In this document: positions 15,786 to 27,339 of the stretch, piece by piece
Layout: every line of letters begins with the position of its first letter
Position numbering within the stretch: position 1 is the stretch's first letter
Assembly (NCBI GenBank): GCA_024509875.1
Contig: JAMPIV010012158.1
Coordinates: 82,124 to 146,123 of the forward strand
DNA: 64,000 nucleotides
DNA from: Oreohelix idahoensis
Taxonomy: Eukaryota > Mollusca > Gastropoda > Stylommatophora > Oreohelicidae
Direction: 5' to 3'
Notes under the pieces: generated by a model
Told to the model about the DNA's origin: nothing
Database searches by the model: none
What the model saw: only the letters and a program-made list of their open reading frames with translations
Made by a program: the position numbers and the translations under genes

Positions 15786-17058
15786 GTCATGGAAATAATA
15801 CAGAATTACGTTGACTGGCACTGAATATAGCACAATTTCGATCTGCCGATGTCCCAGGCTTTTATTTAGAAAAATATGCACTGGCGCTCAACGCACTGGT
15901 TCTGTAGTAAGTTTATTTGCAAATGTGGGGGTGACCTGACGCCTCTAATTGACTATATTGGCAGGTCTAACCAATCGTGCCATGTTTACACAGCTTTTCA
16001 AAAAAGTACTCCTACTCACGTTTCCCCTAACAACAAAGAAGTAGTATTTATAGCCCGACTAATCGTGTTTAGCCTTACATTTATTGCGCTCCAATCAAAT
16101 CGGATTTAACATGGAGACCCATTTCCCGTACAATGGTGGGGTGAAAATCTGCCACTGAGCGATTCTGATTTGGGTGTTGTCTGACATCCCTCACCATTTC
16201 TTTTGGCTATAATTTGGTAATTCCTAGACTATTTGCGTAACGTTTAACATATTCTTTGTCAGCAAGTCCTAGGGAACCCAAATATACAAATTTAAAGGAG
16301 CTAAGTGGCTGCGTTCAAAATATGCATTTTCTTCTAGGATAGTCGTGCTGTTGCCACCTCCTCACTTCCAAACTTTATGGTGTCTGCTGTACTGTCATAC
16401 TAATGTCAGGATTTCAGACATAAAACAGTAGAATGTCATGTTTCCTAATAAGCGTTTTGTAAGTTTTTTAAAACCTAACTCTCGTTTTATCACTGTCGAT
16501 TTGAAAAAAACTAGTGCATGTGGCCTTACACGCGTGATGGTAGTAATTGTGTATCGCGCGATTGTGTTAGTATTGCCTGCGTTCCGGCTTTCAACCTCTC
16601 CCTTTCTTTCTATCTTTAGTCCATCTGTCTTTCGTTTATCGTAACGTAGTGTATAAAATGACATGAATGGAATTTTAAATCTAGGTCAGCTGCGTATCTC
16701 AAGGTTTTTCTTAGAAAGGCAGTACACGTTTTATCGTAGAAAGTGGGTATTGAAGCAGTAGGCTTTTACTATCAACGTGAAACGTTACAATTTGCAGACG
16801 AAGTAGAAAACAAGGGGGATTTCGAGTACAGTCATTGTGACAGCACTGTTCTTTACCATTCTTCTTTCCTTTTATTGAATTTATGTGTTAGGCTTTACAT
16901 TTACCTGATAATTTATATATGTGGATTAGAATATTTCATGACAGAAGGTATGCATTCTTCGTAATATCTAGCATACACCAATAGTCCACAGTTAAGGACA
17001 TGTACATTACAAACAAACAAAAAGGATCATATCCTTATACAAACCTATGCCACCTAAG
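15786..17058 (-). repeat. Inverted copy of the E1 left junction (rc of about 10516-11790)
   Basis: Reverse complement of the older LTR end, the CCTTC/TGTCG junction and the first 1.16 kb of the 5' LTR. Identity is very high; one visible change at the junction is CG to CA. No terminal repeats, poly-A or target duplication flank it. Both edges share a few bases with the RT sequence they interrupt (tcatgg on the left, atgccacc on the right). Confidence 0.88.
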
Positions 17059-17263
17059 GAAGCCCTCTGGAGAACATAGACTCTGTATAGATTACAGGAG
17101 ACTGAATGCTATTACAGAAGGACAGGTGGATCCATTGCCGGATACAAATCAGTTGTTTGCCAGACTAAATAAAGCTAAATATTTCTCAAAAGTGGATCTG
17201 GGTAAAGGATACTATCAGATTCCAGTAAAACCTGAGATCAGACAAAATTGTTGGATGTAAACA
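17059..17263 (+). pseudogene. E1 reverse transcriptase, central fragment
   Basis: Reads KPSGEHRLCIDYRRLNAIT, PLPDTNQLFARLNKAKYFSK and VDLGKGYYQIPV, the RT motifs that precede the catalytic Y-x-D-D box. The frame stops at 17260-17263 before any YxDD, so the RT is inactive. Confidence 0.8.
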
Positions 17264-17705
17264 TTTCGGAGGAACGTAATGAATCCCTGATTTGCCTCTT
17301 TGATTGAGGATATTCCGAATGTTTCATACAGGCTAATAAGAAGATTATGGGATCCCCTACGAAAACTCTGCTATCACCAGGTATATGTTATCTCCTCATA
17401 ACGTACATTTTGAGGAAAATCTAATGTTCTCTGGACATGTCATTGCGCAGACTCAGAGAAGAGAAATGGCGAATACGCGTTGTGAAGCAGCATTAAGACA
17501 AGCAGTCACACTTGCGGCTGTTCAGTAACATAACCGAAAGATATTATTGGTTGTAGAGGTCTGAGGCAGATTTCATGAGTAGTGCCTACTCTGAATGGAC
17601 CCAACTACATAAAACCATGATAGCACAACAGCAGAGTAAAGTCAAGTTGACTTACATTTATCTATGTGTATATAGAATAAAGGACTGACATAAGATGTCT
17701 GTTTT
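17264..17705 (+). other. E1 internal 3' remnant without recognisable RNase H
   Basis: About 440 bases between the last RT motif and the purine tract. I see no RNase H motif; the region is decayed or deleted. Confidence 0.6.
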
Positions 17706-17716
17706 AAGAGGGGAGA
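17706..17716 (+). promoter_or_regulatory. E1 polypurine tract
   Basis: AAGAGGGGAGA directly abuts the TG of the 3' LTR, as expected of the plus-strand primer site. It sets the polarity of E1 as plus. Confidence 0.85.
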
Positions 17717-20133
17717 TGTCGTGAAATATTCTAATCCACATATATAAATTATCAGGTAAATGTAAAGCCTAACACATAAATTCAATAAAAGGAAAGAAGA
17801 ATGGTAAAGAACAGTGCTGTCACAATGACTGTACTCGAAATCCCCCTTGTTTTCTACTTCGTCTGCAAATTGTAACGTTTCACGTTGATAGTAAAAGCCT
17901 ACTGCTTCAATACCCACTTTCTACGATAAAACGTGTACTGCCTTTCTAAGAAAAACCTTGAGATACGCAGCTGACCTAGATTTAAAATTCCATTCATGTC
18001 ATTTTATACACTACGTTACGATAAACGAAAGACAGATGGACTAAAGATAGAAAGAAAGGGAGAGGCTGAAAGCCGGAACGCAGGCAATACTAACACAGTC
18101 GCGCGATACACAATTACTACCATCACGCGTGTAAGGCCACATGCACTAGTTTTTTTCAAATCGACAGTGATAAAACGAGAGTTAGGTTTTAAAACTTACA
18201 AAACGCTTATTAGGAAACATGACATTCTACTGTTTTATGTCTGAAATCCTGACATTAGTATGACAGTACAGCAGACACCATAAAGTTTGGAAGTGAGGAG
18301 GTGGCAACAGCACGACTATCCTAGAAGCAAATGCATATTTTGGACGCAGCCACTTAGCTCCTTTAAATTTGTATATTTGGGTTCCTTAGGACTTGCTGAC
18401 AAAGAATATGTTAAACGTTACGCAAATAGTCTAGGAATTACCAAATTATATCCAAAAGAAATAGTGAGGGATGTCAGACAACACCCAAATCAGAATCGCT
18501 CAGTGGCAGATTTTCACCCCACCATTGTACGGGAAATGGGTCTCCATGTTAAATCCGATTTTATTGGAGCGCAATAAATGTAAGGCTAAACACGATTAGT
18601 CGGGCTATAAATACTACTTCTTTGTTGTTAGGGGAAAAGTGAGTAGGAGTACTTTTTTGAAAAGCTGTGTAAACATGGCACGATTGGTTAGACCTGCCAA
18701 TATAGTCAATTAGAGGCGTCAGGTCACCCCCACATTTGCAAATAAACTTACTACAGAACCAGTGCGTTGAGCGCCAGTGCATATTTTTCTAAATAAAAGC
18801 CTGGGACATCGGCAGATCGAAATTGTGCTATATTCAGTGCCAGTCAACGTAATTCTGTATTATTTCCATGAATTGTGGTAAGCTTGAAATATTTGATATC
18901 TTTTAATGAAAATTAAATGTAAATTGATAATTTATGTCTGTATATATGTGTGGTTCAGTAGCGAACATGAGGTGAAGCCTATATAGTGCTCCAACCTGAA
19001 CAGAAGGTGTCGGAGGAAAGTAAAACTACATGGAATTGCCAAACAGTACACTGACACCTATTTTATTGACTAGAAAGAAATAATGCTGGAATTGCAGAGG
19101 CGTAGTAACCATTAGGGAGGAATATACTGGTGAAAATTGTTTCAGATGAAGATAGCAGTTGGCCTACCGCTCTGAACTCAGTGTTTGTTATGTATTGTGC
19201 TCAGTGTAGAAATAGAGTATAAATTAGTTCTGAAGTAGGAGGTACAACCTTCTTGTTTCAGGGACTGTGGTCCTAAAGTTATTGAGCAGCACCTGGTCAG
19301 AGCTTTGCTGAATCCAGAGGCGGACAGCATACTCCTTGGTCCATATAGCAAACAGTGAGGTGTCTCCAGAACACAGGGGAGCAATCGAGCAGAGGAGTCT
19401 TTTCCTGCCACCATCACGAAAGATAAGCCTATGTGGCCAGCGGAGCTCAACATTATGTAACCCCATCTTAAACTGACATTGTATAAAAATAAGAGGGGAA
19501 ATTAATTGTTTTAATGAACGGAACTGAGAACATCTCCAATACTAGTTCCAACAGAAACAAACACTTGAAGTCATGATGACAAATATCAACATAGCTTGAA
19601 AAAACAAAACCAGTATTACCTCATATTACTACTACACAACTGACACACATAGGATAATATTAATAAAATATGTCACTACAAGATTCATATTGATAAATTC
19701 TGTACATATAACTTGTAATTAAAATTGATTGTGATTCCTGGTTCACTTTGTATTTGAATCAGGACACATATATATTAGTGACAGTAATTAATACATATTT
19801 ATATTTGAAAATTTACCAGTGCCTCATTTAAGGATAGTCTTATAGAGTGTTAAATGTATGTGAGTGTCACAGTGTTGTCACGTGTGGTGGAATAAATTAA
19901 ATTGTTTATCTGTCTGTTGTTGTTGTGACTTACACTTCATCATATACATACCCTAGACATTCAACGTAGTCATCACAATATTCCAGAATAATTCTGACTG
20001 AGGTATAAATATGTGGTAGCAAGTAAGGTCATCTGTAATACACTACCCTTATTAGATACAGATACCTTCACAGCTGATCTCAGTCAGTACACTAAGTCCC
20101 CTATAAATATTTATAATATACCACTTTACCACA
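17717..20133 (+). repeat. E1 3' LTR (2417 bp)
   Basis: Starts TGTCGTGAAATATT and ends TTTACCACA; matches 10631-13285 apart from the SINE and scattered substitutions. It carries the uninterrupted SINE target at about 18938. A possible polyadenylation region (ggaataaattaaattg) lies near 19889. Confidence 0.92.
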
Positions 20134-20990
20134 CCTTCACATTTCAGAGGTCCTGGGTACTGACGTTAATGTGGTACCAAACGCTTGAAAATTGATTGAT
20201 TCAGGACTCTGCCTGTTTACTGTGTGCCCATGCTAGTGGCCATTGCCTATCAAACAGGGAACAGATTGTCAAGCGAGCAGAGGAAAGATTCAACATATAT
20301 TCTACTGCAAAGATAAGTTCTCGTTCGCCACCTGAAAGCTCAACTACAGAACTTTATAAGAAGAAATATAAAAAGTGACAGTGAATAAAATTGGGACAAA
20401 TATTAATAGTACCACAAGCGACAAAATAGAAACAGACATTAATAAAAGGATATGATTTCAAACAACGACCCAGTGGTACTACCAGTATTTCCTTAAAGTA
20501 GGAGAACACTACAGACGTATATGAGAATAATATTTTTATGTATGGACAGGGGATCTATTGTGCTATTTGACTGATGTAATTGATTATTTTGATTTCACTT
20601 TTAAATTGTCAATCCTGATTCCAAATAAATTAGAATCAGGATAATAAAATTGTAAAAATTATCTTTACACAAAATTTAACCACAGTCTTAAATAAGATAG
20701 CCTTTTACAGTGTCGTTTGTATGTTATTGTGGTAGTAATGTGTGCTGTTGTGAATAATAAACTATTTGTTTGTATGTTTGTTGATTTTGTATATTACACT
20801 CTACATTCATAACCCTAGACACTAAACGAAGTCATTTAATATAATAATAAATACATTTTGAATGAGATAAAAGAGGTGGTAGCGGAAAGGTACCCTAAAA
20901 AGTTCACAATACTATTGGGTAAATTCAGGGACCTTCATAGCTAATCTCATTTAATACAAATATAATAATACCTACAACAATTCATAACAT
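20134..20990 (+). repeat. Older diverged LTR of the E1 family, right half
   Basis: Starts with the second CCTTC. It aligns with the distal part of the E1 LTR: cttcacatttcag against cttcttgtttcag, gagcagagga, gattc-tgattcca, tagccttttacagtgt, aataataaactattt, ataaccctagacact-aacg-agtcat and ttcatagctaatctca. With 10130-10630 it forms one old LTR split by E1. No internal region follows it, so it looks like a solo LTR or fragment. The frame 20196-20378 inside it has no recognised domain. Confidence 0.7.
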
Positions 20991-21002
20991 CAAATCCACC
21001 AC

Positions 21003-21089
21003 AATTATCATCATCATCCTCATCACCATCATCATCATCACCACCATCATCATCATCATCATCACCATCATCATCATCAACATCATCAT
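21003..21089. repeat. (CAT)n microsatellite, left of E2
   Basis: CAT repeats directly left of the E2 region. A second CAT array abuts the far end of E2 at 29122. Confidence 0.95.
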
Positions 21090-21153
21090 TGTGGCAGCTT
21101 GCCTTGGTAGATAGCAATGTCAATATTTCCTGAGGTTAGACCTGGCGCCAATT

Positions 21154-22001
21154 TGTATGATGTGGCCGCCTGCGCTAACAGTTGGTTACCTCACATGGCC
21201 CTTGCATGCCCAGGTTCTTTGCTTCAGTAGCTAGCGGTGACATGATGAATGATTACAACAGTCACACACACAGCGAGCGATGACACAACGCCAAACAGAG
21301 CTTCCATATAACTAGTCAACGCCACAGTCAACTGAAAATAGTTTTTTTACACTGATGTGGAACACTGCTGTTACTTGGACCTCTACAATCTTGGTCCGTC
21401 ACTCTTCCTTCCTCAAGTCTCGTTCAGCATTGTAACTACACATTATAGCGTCTAACCATCAATGGTTGTTCAGGTGCTATCAGTATCTACCTCAGTTCTT
21501 TCTTCCTAACAAATTCTTGTCTATTGTTATATGTCCTTCTATATTCAGGTTATCTATGTAATACCGGACGTCTCCGGGGTTGTTCTTTTCCCTTCTATAG
21601 ATGAAGAATAGGACTACTGTATAGATGTAACAAATTTCACCCTACGTGCCTTTTTCCTTCTGAATAGAATCTTCGTCCTACTGTTCCTCCTTCCTAGTCA
21701 AGAATTATCATTGTCAAATATGTTGGGTTAATCATCACCCAATCTAGTCTCCTTGCCTGAGACTTTTCATAACACATTCTACTTGACTATTGCCTTCAAC
21801 ATGGCTACCCTTGTACCTCTAGCGTATATGTGCGACTTGCACTGCTTCATTCACGCTTCTGACTGCCGCTGGAAAACGTGCCTCACTGGATTTCTGTTCA
21901 CCTATTTTCCCATGCACATTCTTATTCGTGCATCCCCTTTTTCTACTCTATCTAGACTTTCCTATCTCTGATTCTCATTATTCTTTCTCTTATCTGCCAC
22001 A
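21154..22001 (-). repeat. E2 3' LTR (848 bp)
   Basis: Plus strand TGTATGATGTGG to TTATCTGCCACA. Matches the split right copy over its full length with scattered changes. Its outer side (minus strand aattggcgccaggtc) resembles the primer-site region that follows the other LTR (aactggtgccgagacc), which is unexpected for a 3' LTR. Confidence 0.85.
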
Positions 22002-24544
22002 TCTATCTCCTTATCCCTCCAAAATAAATTATTTATCCGTAGGAGAAAAAATTTATTTTCATGGTTGTACCAACACTATTATATTTTTCCTATATAAAAA
22101 AAAAGACCTGAGAAATGTGCTGTTACAACTCTTGTTCTTCTTCTTCTTCTTTTTCTTCTTCGTTCGTCCTGAAAAGGACGGTGGTTGCGTTGTGTCTGTT
22201 TGCGCCTAAGCTGTGATATCTGCACCTTTCGGTCGACACATTCGACTTCTGCACGGCATTTTTTAAGGACCGGGTTTGCCTTCCCATTTCGATCCATGCT
22301 CGCTCAGCCAGCCTGCACTGCTGCAGACTATTTCCAGGACCACCACGTGGAGGTGGAGCACGGTCTTGACCAGCTCTGGTTCGCTGGTCCTGACGCAGGC
22401 AGTCAAGCTATGAGTCGCTGACTGCATTCAGTATTGCTGCATCTTGGGGTCCCAACCCTTGTTCAACACATAACTAATTTCGATCTCTCCAATGGACAAT
22501 TTTTTTTTTTTTTTTTTTTTTTACACAACATAATTATATTGTACTGGGAACGTTCTTGTCCCGTCCTTCTAGCAATAACTACATTCATCCACATCTCCTT
22601 CCCTTTCATACTTCTAATGAAGAACAATTTATATTTCTCCATCTCTTTCATTCACAATCGACAAAGTTTATTTGCTGACATTCATTCTTTCATCACTGCT
22701 AACGCGCACATCATTTTGCTAACAATTTTAATGTATCCCTCACCTGGTGTGGTTTTCTTTTACCATTTCTTCACTATACTTAGAACCTGCTCTGTCCTGT
22801 CTTATTATGTACACTTTACATGTCTGCATGAGCCATTCAGTCATCGACATGTCTGCGTAAGCCATTCAGTTGTCGTAGTCTCATTCTAATGCCGTCCCTC
22901 TGTCTATCCCTGGGAGAAATGTTTACCTCCCATTTGCGAACACTTATCTTCCCTTTTCTTCGCTACTATCTACTCATGTTACATGATTTTTTTTTTTAAT
23001 ACATGCTTTTGACACGTGCTTATATTTTCACTTCTTTATTGGTCTTCATTTTTCCATATCAGTCACATTTCATCATTTTCTTATGTTACAACATATCATC
23101 ATACCAAAACTGAGGAATTACTCTTTTCCCGTCACTTTTCTTAAGTGATCTTTAATTCCTCTTTACATTTATGACTATTCTTACTCTCGTCTTTCGCTCT
23201 CACATTCTGCCCACTCTGTATATATCCATACACAGTTTATTTCCTTTTACTCATCCAGTCACTCCTATTGTCATATATGTAAACGCATCATATTCTATTA
23301 TTGTCTGTCACCACACAACTGGTGTGTATTGTTTGGCCTCTTTCTTCTCTCGTATAAAGCCTAAACATATCTTCTGTCATGTATTTCTTTATACATTGTT
23401 CATGATGGCGTGAGCCATCTAACTATCATGGCAACACTGAATTGCCATCTTCCTGTCCAACCTTTTCTAACTAGACTTCTGTCCTTGGTCTACTACGCGG
23501 AAATATTTGCAACTTCTTGGGTCTACCTATCTTAAACCATTTTGTCGCTTTTGCCTATTTGCGTGTTTTTCTGCTGCTGTCCTGTCACTTGACTTTTTTT
23601 TCTACTTATGTCTGTCTCTCGTTACTCTATTTTTATGTCCACTCCTTATCACTTTGTTTCATGGTTTCTCCATATTTCTTCTTTTGTCACTGTTTCTTCA
23701 GTACTCCATGTCTGTATTATGTTCCTGTGCCTTTTCACTTCTCATTTTCTTCTTTTGTCACTTTCTTTTGGCTTCTCAATGTCCGTTCTCTCTCTGGAAC
23801 CTCTCTTTGTGCTACCTCCTTTTCTTTCCTTCTCCAGAACACTATATCTCACCGTGTCTGAATTTCTTCTGTATATGTTCGGTGAGGGTTACCCTCAATA
23901 GACTCTCATTTGTAGCCTGGCAAACGCCGCACTTAACGTTTTATATGTTTTTCGTTTCCTCCCTGGAACGTTCTTAACACATTTCTCTTCTCTTTATGTA
24001 TGTCGGAGAAAAAAAATATGATTTCTCATCAAAGTCTTCACAAGACTCCGGCCACTGCCGCAAAAATCTCTCTTTGCCATTTTCTTCATGGCCTCACACT
24101 TCCACATTCGTTCCTTCTAGAACTCTCCCTTCTATATGTCTGTGCCATCCTTCCTGTGGCTTCTCAATACTCCCGTCATTTCTCCATAGCTCTCATCTCT
24201 TATCCATTTCCCTATGGTTCTCTATTGTGTTCGGTGGAGAATGACTCCACTAAAAGTCTCCTCACGACTTAGCTAACGCCGCCATTTTTATTCCTCTCTT
24301 TCCATCGTTTATGCGCCTCTGACAATTCCCTCCATCTAGTATGACTCGTTATCTCCGCATAACGTCTCCACCTTTCTGCCCTGTCCGCAAGTATTTTATA
24401 TCAGGTTGTATACTGGGTACTCCCGTTCTCTACTCCTATTTCTGTATTTACTCCCTTCTTCCTTAATTCTTCTACTATTCTCTCCTCTTCTGTAAGTCCT
24501 TTGTGTCCGTGACTACCGTCACTCTCCTCAGACACTACACTGTC
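22002..24544 (-). other. E2 internal region without coding signal
   Basis: Strongly pyrimidine-biased on the plus strand, with TTC runs and a 22-base T run at 22501-22522. Plus frames rich in Phe, Leu and Ser arise from this bias and carry no domain. On the minus strand, adjacent to the LTR at 22002-22020, is GGAGGGATAAGGAGATAGA, a plausible purine tract. Blocks resembling ctcacgactt/acaagactc-ggc--c-gccgc recur near 23890, 24040 and 24260, suggesting old internal duplication. Confidence 0.5.
22165..22180 (-). promoter_or_regulatory. Histone-type stem-loop followed by purine tract
   Basis: Minus strand CGTCCTTTTCAGGACG: a perfect 6-bp stem with a TTTC loop, the geometry of the metazoan histone mRNA 3' hairpin, followed downstream by a GAAGAAGAAAAAG-like purine tract as in a histone downstream element. 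No histone coding sequence lies upstream. Function is unproven. Confidence 0.4.
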
Positions 24545-25789
24545 TCAGTCAGTTGACACCGATTCTGAAGACCACCTCCGTCTACTGCTATGCTCTGCTT
24601 CATTAACCGTCTGTCGACTTTTCCTCCTGGTCGATCTATCCTCTTCCTCTTCTTTGTAATCTTCATTCCCTGTGTCCTCCACATACTCCTCTCCATTCAA
24701 TATTTCGATCACAAGTTTGTGAACTTCTTTTTGCCTTTTTGAAAAGTCTGTATCAAACTTTACTTCCAGCAATTTCCGCACCTTCCTTGTTGTCAAGGTG
24801 TTGAGATCGGCTCCTCTTTTGGTACTTTTTATTGCCTTCTTTATTTCATTTACACTTGGTTCAGCCATTTTGATAATTTTCTTCGTCTTTATCTGATTTA
24901 TACATCCAAGATCACTATTCTCATTTTTCGGCCAATAAACTCTATTGCCTTTGTCGTCCGTTCTATGATCGAGCTCGTCCGATCTATAACCTTGGGCATA
25001 TTCGTCGGAGTCCATAACTCTATCTTCCCCACTTGACGAATCGGATTCTGATTCTATGTCAAGTTGGTACTTTTCGTGTACAGTATTTACACCTTCCTGT
25101 TTCGTATTCTATACTCCTCTTGTACGCCTATAAGATGTGTCCATGTCCTGTATTTCTTGTGGACCTGTTTTCTTAGGATTCCTTCTTACTGCTGTTCTTA
25201 TACGCCTGTACGATGTGCCAGTGTCCTGCGTTTCTTCTATCCTATCTTTTCCATTGTCCGTCTTCGCTGATCTTTCTTTCTCTTGCAGTAATATCTGCAT
25301 CGGTTCATCCTTCTTATTCTTTACCTCGGCGATATCCCTATGCTGTGGTACCACTACTACTTTAGCCGTTTCTCGGTTCGTCCCTTTTACACTGAGTGGC
25401 ATCTTAGATTTTCTCGTATTGTCTAATACATGTGACCATGTTTCCTTTCCTCTCATGGCGTCTTTATCATTTTGTGCTGACCCCACATGTGACGCTACAG
25501 TATCTATCTCCGTTTGTGTTCCGGCACTAATCATCTTTGTTTTATTCGCCTCTTGTTCTTGTGTTATTGTCCTAGCTTGATTATTATTCATAGGGGTCAA
25601 CTGCGCCCTATTTGTTTTTACATCACTGATCTGTTGATGTCTGTTAAAGGTTTTTCTCCATTGTTTCACTGGCTGTATATGTGCTCTTAGTCCATCTTCT
25701 GTTGTTATTATACATCTTTGTTGGTCACTCGAAACATTATTTATTTCCCATAACTTTCCTAGTTTTATTCCTTTAATAAAGTTTCTCAC
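24545..25789 (-). pseudogene. E2 ORF with DEK C-terminal-like domain, one in-frame stop
   Basis: Two minus frames, 25789-25109 and 25015-24545, are in the same phase and are separated only by a TAG at 25109-25111; codons between them are open. The N-terminal part contains GKLWEINNVSS and AHIQPVKQWRKTF and is then low-complexity Lys/Thr/Glu-rich. The C-terminal part has an acidic Ser/Asp stretch and then GADLNTLTTRKVRKLLEVKF and FSKRQKEVHKLVIEIL, which fits the helical DEK_C fold (a DNA-binding module of chromatin proteins). It ends in an acidic, Arg/Ser-rich tail. The role in a retroelement is unknown; chromatin tethering is only a guess. The stop may be real decay. Confidence 0.6.
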
Positions 25790-25943
25790 TGCAATGCGAC
25801 AGTGTCTTCTATTGAGACTGTTCCAGTGTGCCCTTCCAGCAGCTGTTTCTAGAATTTTGTTTTTGTCATTATTTTCTCTACATTGTCTATTTTGTATATT
25901 TTGATGACACCTTTCCCACTTGTTGTTTTGTTCCTTCCTGTTT

Positions 25944-26342
25944 TCATATCTTACGTGGGCATTTGTTTTGTGTCGCTGGCTCTTTATTACTCTCCCACTC
26001 TCTGTGGTGTTGGCGGTTACATCCTTCCTGTGCCATTTCTATTCTATGTATTTGCGGTTCCCTATCACAAGTGTGACAATGTCCTTTCCCCTTCGTATCG
26101 TATGATTTATACTCTGATTGAAGATCTCTTTCATTGAGTAATATGTCTAATCGCCTGCTCATAAAATCTGTAACCAAACCAGCAGACGAAAAAATCGCAA
26201 TTTTCACTTTCTCAAAATCATCTGCGTTTATTGACATCGCATATTTATCAATGTCTGTAAGCCACTTACGGCATGCGTGTGGGTCACCTGTAAATATGTC
26301 AACATTACCTTTTATGTTTGCATATCTGGCGCTGTTGCCCAA
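25944..26342 (-). pseudogene. E2 gag-like ORF (frameshifted N-terminus)
   Basis: Contains FTGDPHACRKWLTDIDKYA followed by a helical segment (FEKVKIAIFSSAGLVTDF), a pattern seen in retroelement gag proteins where F-x-G-x-P opens the capsid-like domain. An open stretch upstream to about 26440 (TLDLVKAISDTLAKVG) lies in another phase, so a frameshift near 26340 probably separates the true N-terminus. Towards the C-terminus is a single CHTC pair, not a complete CCHC knuckle. It is the first ORF after the leader, where gag is expected. Confidence 0.55.
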
Positions 26343-26442
26343 CCTTGGCTAATGTGTCACTAATCGCTTTTACCAAGTCCAATGTCTGACGGTCTTGCCT
26401 GTCGTAATGTGTCTGTTCGCTCTGTGTCATCATAAAATCAGA

Positions 26443-27055
26443 AAAATAGTTACTTTTTTCTAATGCTAACTAATCAGGTACAATCAAAAGAGCAACACCC
26501 AAAAATATATATATATATATATATCTTCAAACTGTCTTGTACCTGCAAGCAAAAGAAACTTATTATTAGTTGTTGGGGGGTGGTGGGCGCTGCAAAAGAA
26601 TGATTCCGTTACACAGATTATATACACCTAGTGTTAATACACAACTGTGTGGTCACATTGTTTAACTATTAATTTCTATTATCGTAGTGTTAATGCTTTT
26701 ACACCGTATCACTTATATCCGTAACTACTATCACTAACTAAAATGGTACCTACAGTATCTATACCTTAACTAGTTGTGTTGATTCTCCGTTGGAGCGCTC
26801 TTGTTTCCTAATGTCCCCTTGTAATACGTAGTTGTGCTACACCTTACTAACCGCTGTGCTCCAGGTACATTTGTACTACACAGTACGTTACATGAGTTCA
26901 CACGTATTCTTGCTTGACTGGTGACGACGTACAGCTGCGATTACCTTTTCTAACAGATGGATGGAGAGAAAAAAAAATGTCTCGTACCTTGCCTTGATTG
27001 TGATTCGGTCTGGTGATTCTCGATGTCAACACGTTAAGTTGTCCACACTGTTGGT
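26443..27055 (-). other. E2 leader, distal part
   Basis: Non-coding sequence between gag and the leader repeat, with a short (TA)11 at 26503-26524 and a G-rich gttggggggtggtgggc near 26571-26588. No gene is seen. Confidence 0.5.
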
Positions 27056-27280
27056 ACTCGAACTCTTTCTGTTTCTTGCTACTGTGTCTATTGCTGACGT
27101 TATTATGTTTCTTGCTGCACTGTTTGTTGTTGACGTTGTTCTGTTTCTTGATTCTGTGTCTATTGTTGACGTTATTTTGTTTCTTGCTGCACTGTTTGTT
27201 GTTGACGTTGTTCTGTTTCTTGATTTTGTGTCTATTGTTGACGTTATTTTGTTTCTTGCTGCGCTGTTTGCTGTTGTGTA
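27056..27280 (-). repeat. 36/72-bp tandem repeat in the E2 leader
   Basis: About six 36-bp units (gttgacgttgttctgtttct and variants) pair into 72-bp dimers. The period is a multiple of three, so the minus frame 26898-27287 reads a periodic KKQNNVNN-R/K peptide. It lies between the primer site and gag, so I regard it as a leader repeat rather than a gene. Confidence 0.85.
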
Positions 27281-27318
27281 CCATCAATGCCTCTCTGCGT
27301 AGCTGTCAATACTTCATG

Positions 27319-27336
27319 AAGTTGGTCTCGGCACCA
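27319..27336 (-). promoter_or_regulatory. E2 primer binding site (putative)
   Basis: On the minus strand TGGTGCCGAGACCAACTT begins three bases after the end of the 5' LTR. The tRNA is not identified. Confidence 0.5.
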
Positions 27337-27339
27337 GTT

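Larger units (their letters stand above)
10631..20133 (+). mobile_element. E1: defective LTR retrotransposon, integrase upstream of RT
   Basis: Boundaries are set by two long direct repeats running TGTCGTGAAATATT to TTTACCACA, a primer-binding-site-like start and a purine tract at the expected inner edges, and 5-bp duplication CCTTC. Internal order is gag, CCHC knuckle, H2C2-like finger, integrase C-terminal module, then reverse transcriptase start, as in Gmr1-like elements and unlike ordinary gypsy. Capsid, protease, integrase core, most RT and RNase H are deleted or decayed. The LTRs of about 2.4 kb are very long. Nested in it are a SINE and a 1.27-kb inverted copy of its own left junction. 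Confidence 0.88.

Noticed and set aside
15786..17058. Independent DNA transposon inserted into E1 RT
   Set aside because: It contains the local old-LTR/E1 junction and has no terminal repeats or duplication.
21753..24272. Plus frames rich in Phe, Leu, Cys and Ser resembling membrane proteins
   Set aside because: Caused by pyrimidine bias of the antisense strand of E2; no start or exon support.
25137..25580. Plus frame of 147 codons with hydrophobic stretches
   Set aside because: Antisense shadow of the DEK_C-like ORF.
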